Of a DNA stretch of 60,000 bases, positions 59,528 to 60,000 are shown piece by piece. Origin of the DNA: Hydractinia symbiolongicarpus (taxonomy: Eukaryota > Cnidaria > Hydrozoa > Anthoathecata > Hydractiniidae); contig NC_079879.1 in NCBI RefSeq assembly GCF_029227915.1, forward strand, positions 21,160,501 through 21,220,500, read 5' to 3'. The notes under the pieces were generated by a model that saw only the letters and a list, made by a program, of their open reading frames with translations, did not search any database and was not told where the DNA came from. The position numbers and the translations under genes are program-made. Positions within the stretch are counted from its first letter, which is position 1, and each line of letters begins with the position of its first letter.

Positions 59528-60000
59528 CTAAAAATAAATATTAAAGGTAGTGTCTGCTAAAAAATAATAGTTTACTTAGTTGAGCATAAAAGTACATAAA
59601 GTACAAATTTGCTGTCTCAGTCCTTTAAATAATCATCAGAGGCAACAATATTATTTAATAAAGTTCAAACTTTCCTGCTTGCTCACCTTCAACACACGCT
59701 ACTTTTTATTTATAATCTTTAAAACGAATACGAGACTGTTATAATATGTACTGCATGACGTAGAGCTTTGTATAGAAAAAATTAAAACAAAATTATTCCT
59801 ATGCTTTTTTTAATCCAAGCACAAAATGAAGCAAACTAATAATGTTACCCCCCATTTACAAACGAGACAAAAACTAAATGAATTATTTATAAGCGCATGT
59901 GTCAAGTCTGGAAAATTTTCTGTGTGTCAAAGAAAAAAATTAATGAAGAAAAGCAAGAAGAATAAAACAAGGATATAGTTTATTAATTTTTCCTCCAAAA
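59528..60000. other. Upstream part of TIA1 (intron or 5' region), nothing recognised
   Basis: AT-rich. No minus-strand ATG joined to a plausible donor in phase 0 was found, so this is most likely intron, with the initiating exon beyond the window. Confidence 0.4.

Overview
The window is AT-rich animal (metazoan) nuclear DNA. It holds many short exons split by GT-AG introns, a dense load of small transposons, and three conserved metazoan genes. A cnidarian, probably a medusozoan (hydrozoan-like), is the best guess. The reasons are base composition, intron density and repeat style, including the CCTGGGAACGAGGTTG-type inverted-repeat ends I associate with cnidarian genomes. The species call is inference; the gene calls rest on exon-by-exon reading with matching splice phases.

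Layout. (1) 1-33984, + strand: most of CFAP47, a giant ciliary/flagellar protein, read here as 51 exons encoding about 2,971 residues up to the natural stop. The 5' end lies before the window. Its introns hold a decayed LINE, a hAT-like element, several MITE-like inverted-repeat elements, a 22-bp minisatellite, a tRNA-derived SINE with a 165-bp (AAT)n tail, and copies of a dispersed repeat. (2) 33985-41228: about 7.2 kb with no recognisable gene, containing at least four TIR elements (about 110, 100, 923 and 777 bp). (3) 41262-53778, + strand: a complete TCERG1/CA150 orthologue (17 coding exons, 953 residues, three WW domains and six FF-type repeats). One intron holds a Helitron-like element and a truncated SINE whose insertion duplicated the splice acceptor. 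(4) 53779-54890: a tail-to-tail spacer. (5) 54891-59527, - strand: a TIA1/TIAR orthologue (12 coding exons, 406 residues visible, three RRMs and a Q/Y-rich tail) whose start codon was not found and probably lies beyond 60000.

TCERG1 couples RNA polymerase II elongation to splicing. TIA1 binds U-rich RNA to promote 5' splice-site use and forms stress granules. They are convergent neighbours, but nothing in the sequence shows co-regulation. CFAP47 is an axonemal protein with no obvious functional link to either.

Most notable observations: the CFAP47 calponin-homology domain seems to lack the exon for its last helix, exactly in the intron that carries a SINE and a 55-unit AAT repeat; a 48-bp target duplication cloned the TCERG1 exon-10 acceptor; TIA1 has a possible poison exon; and there is a rich set of small TIR elements, several with clear terminal repeats and target-site duplications.
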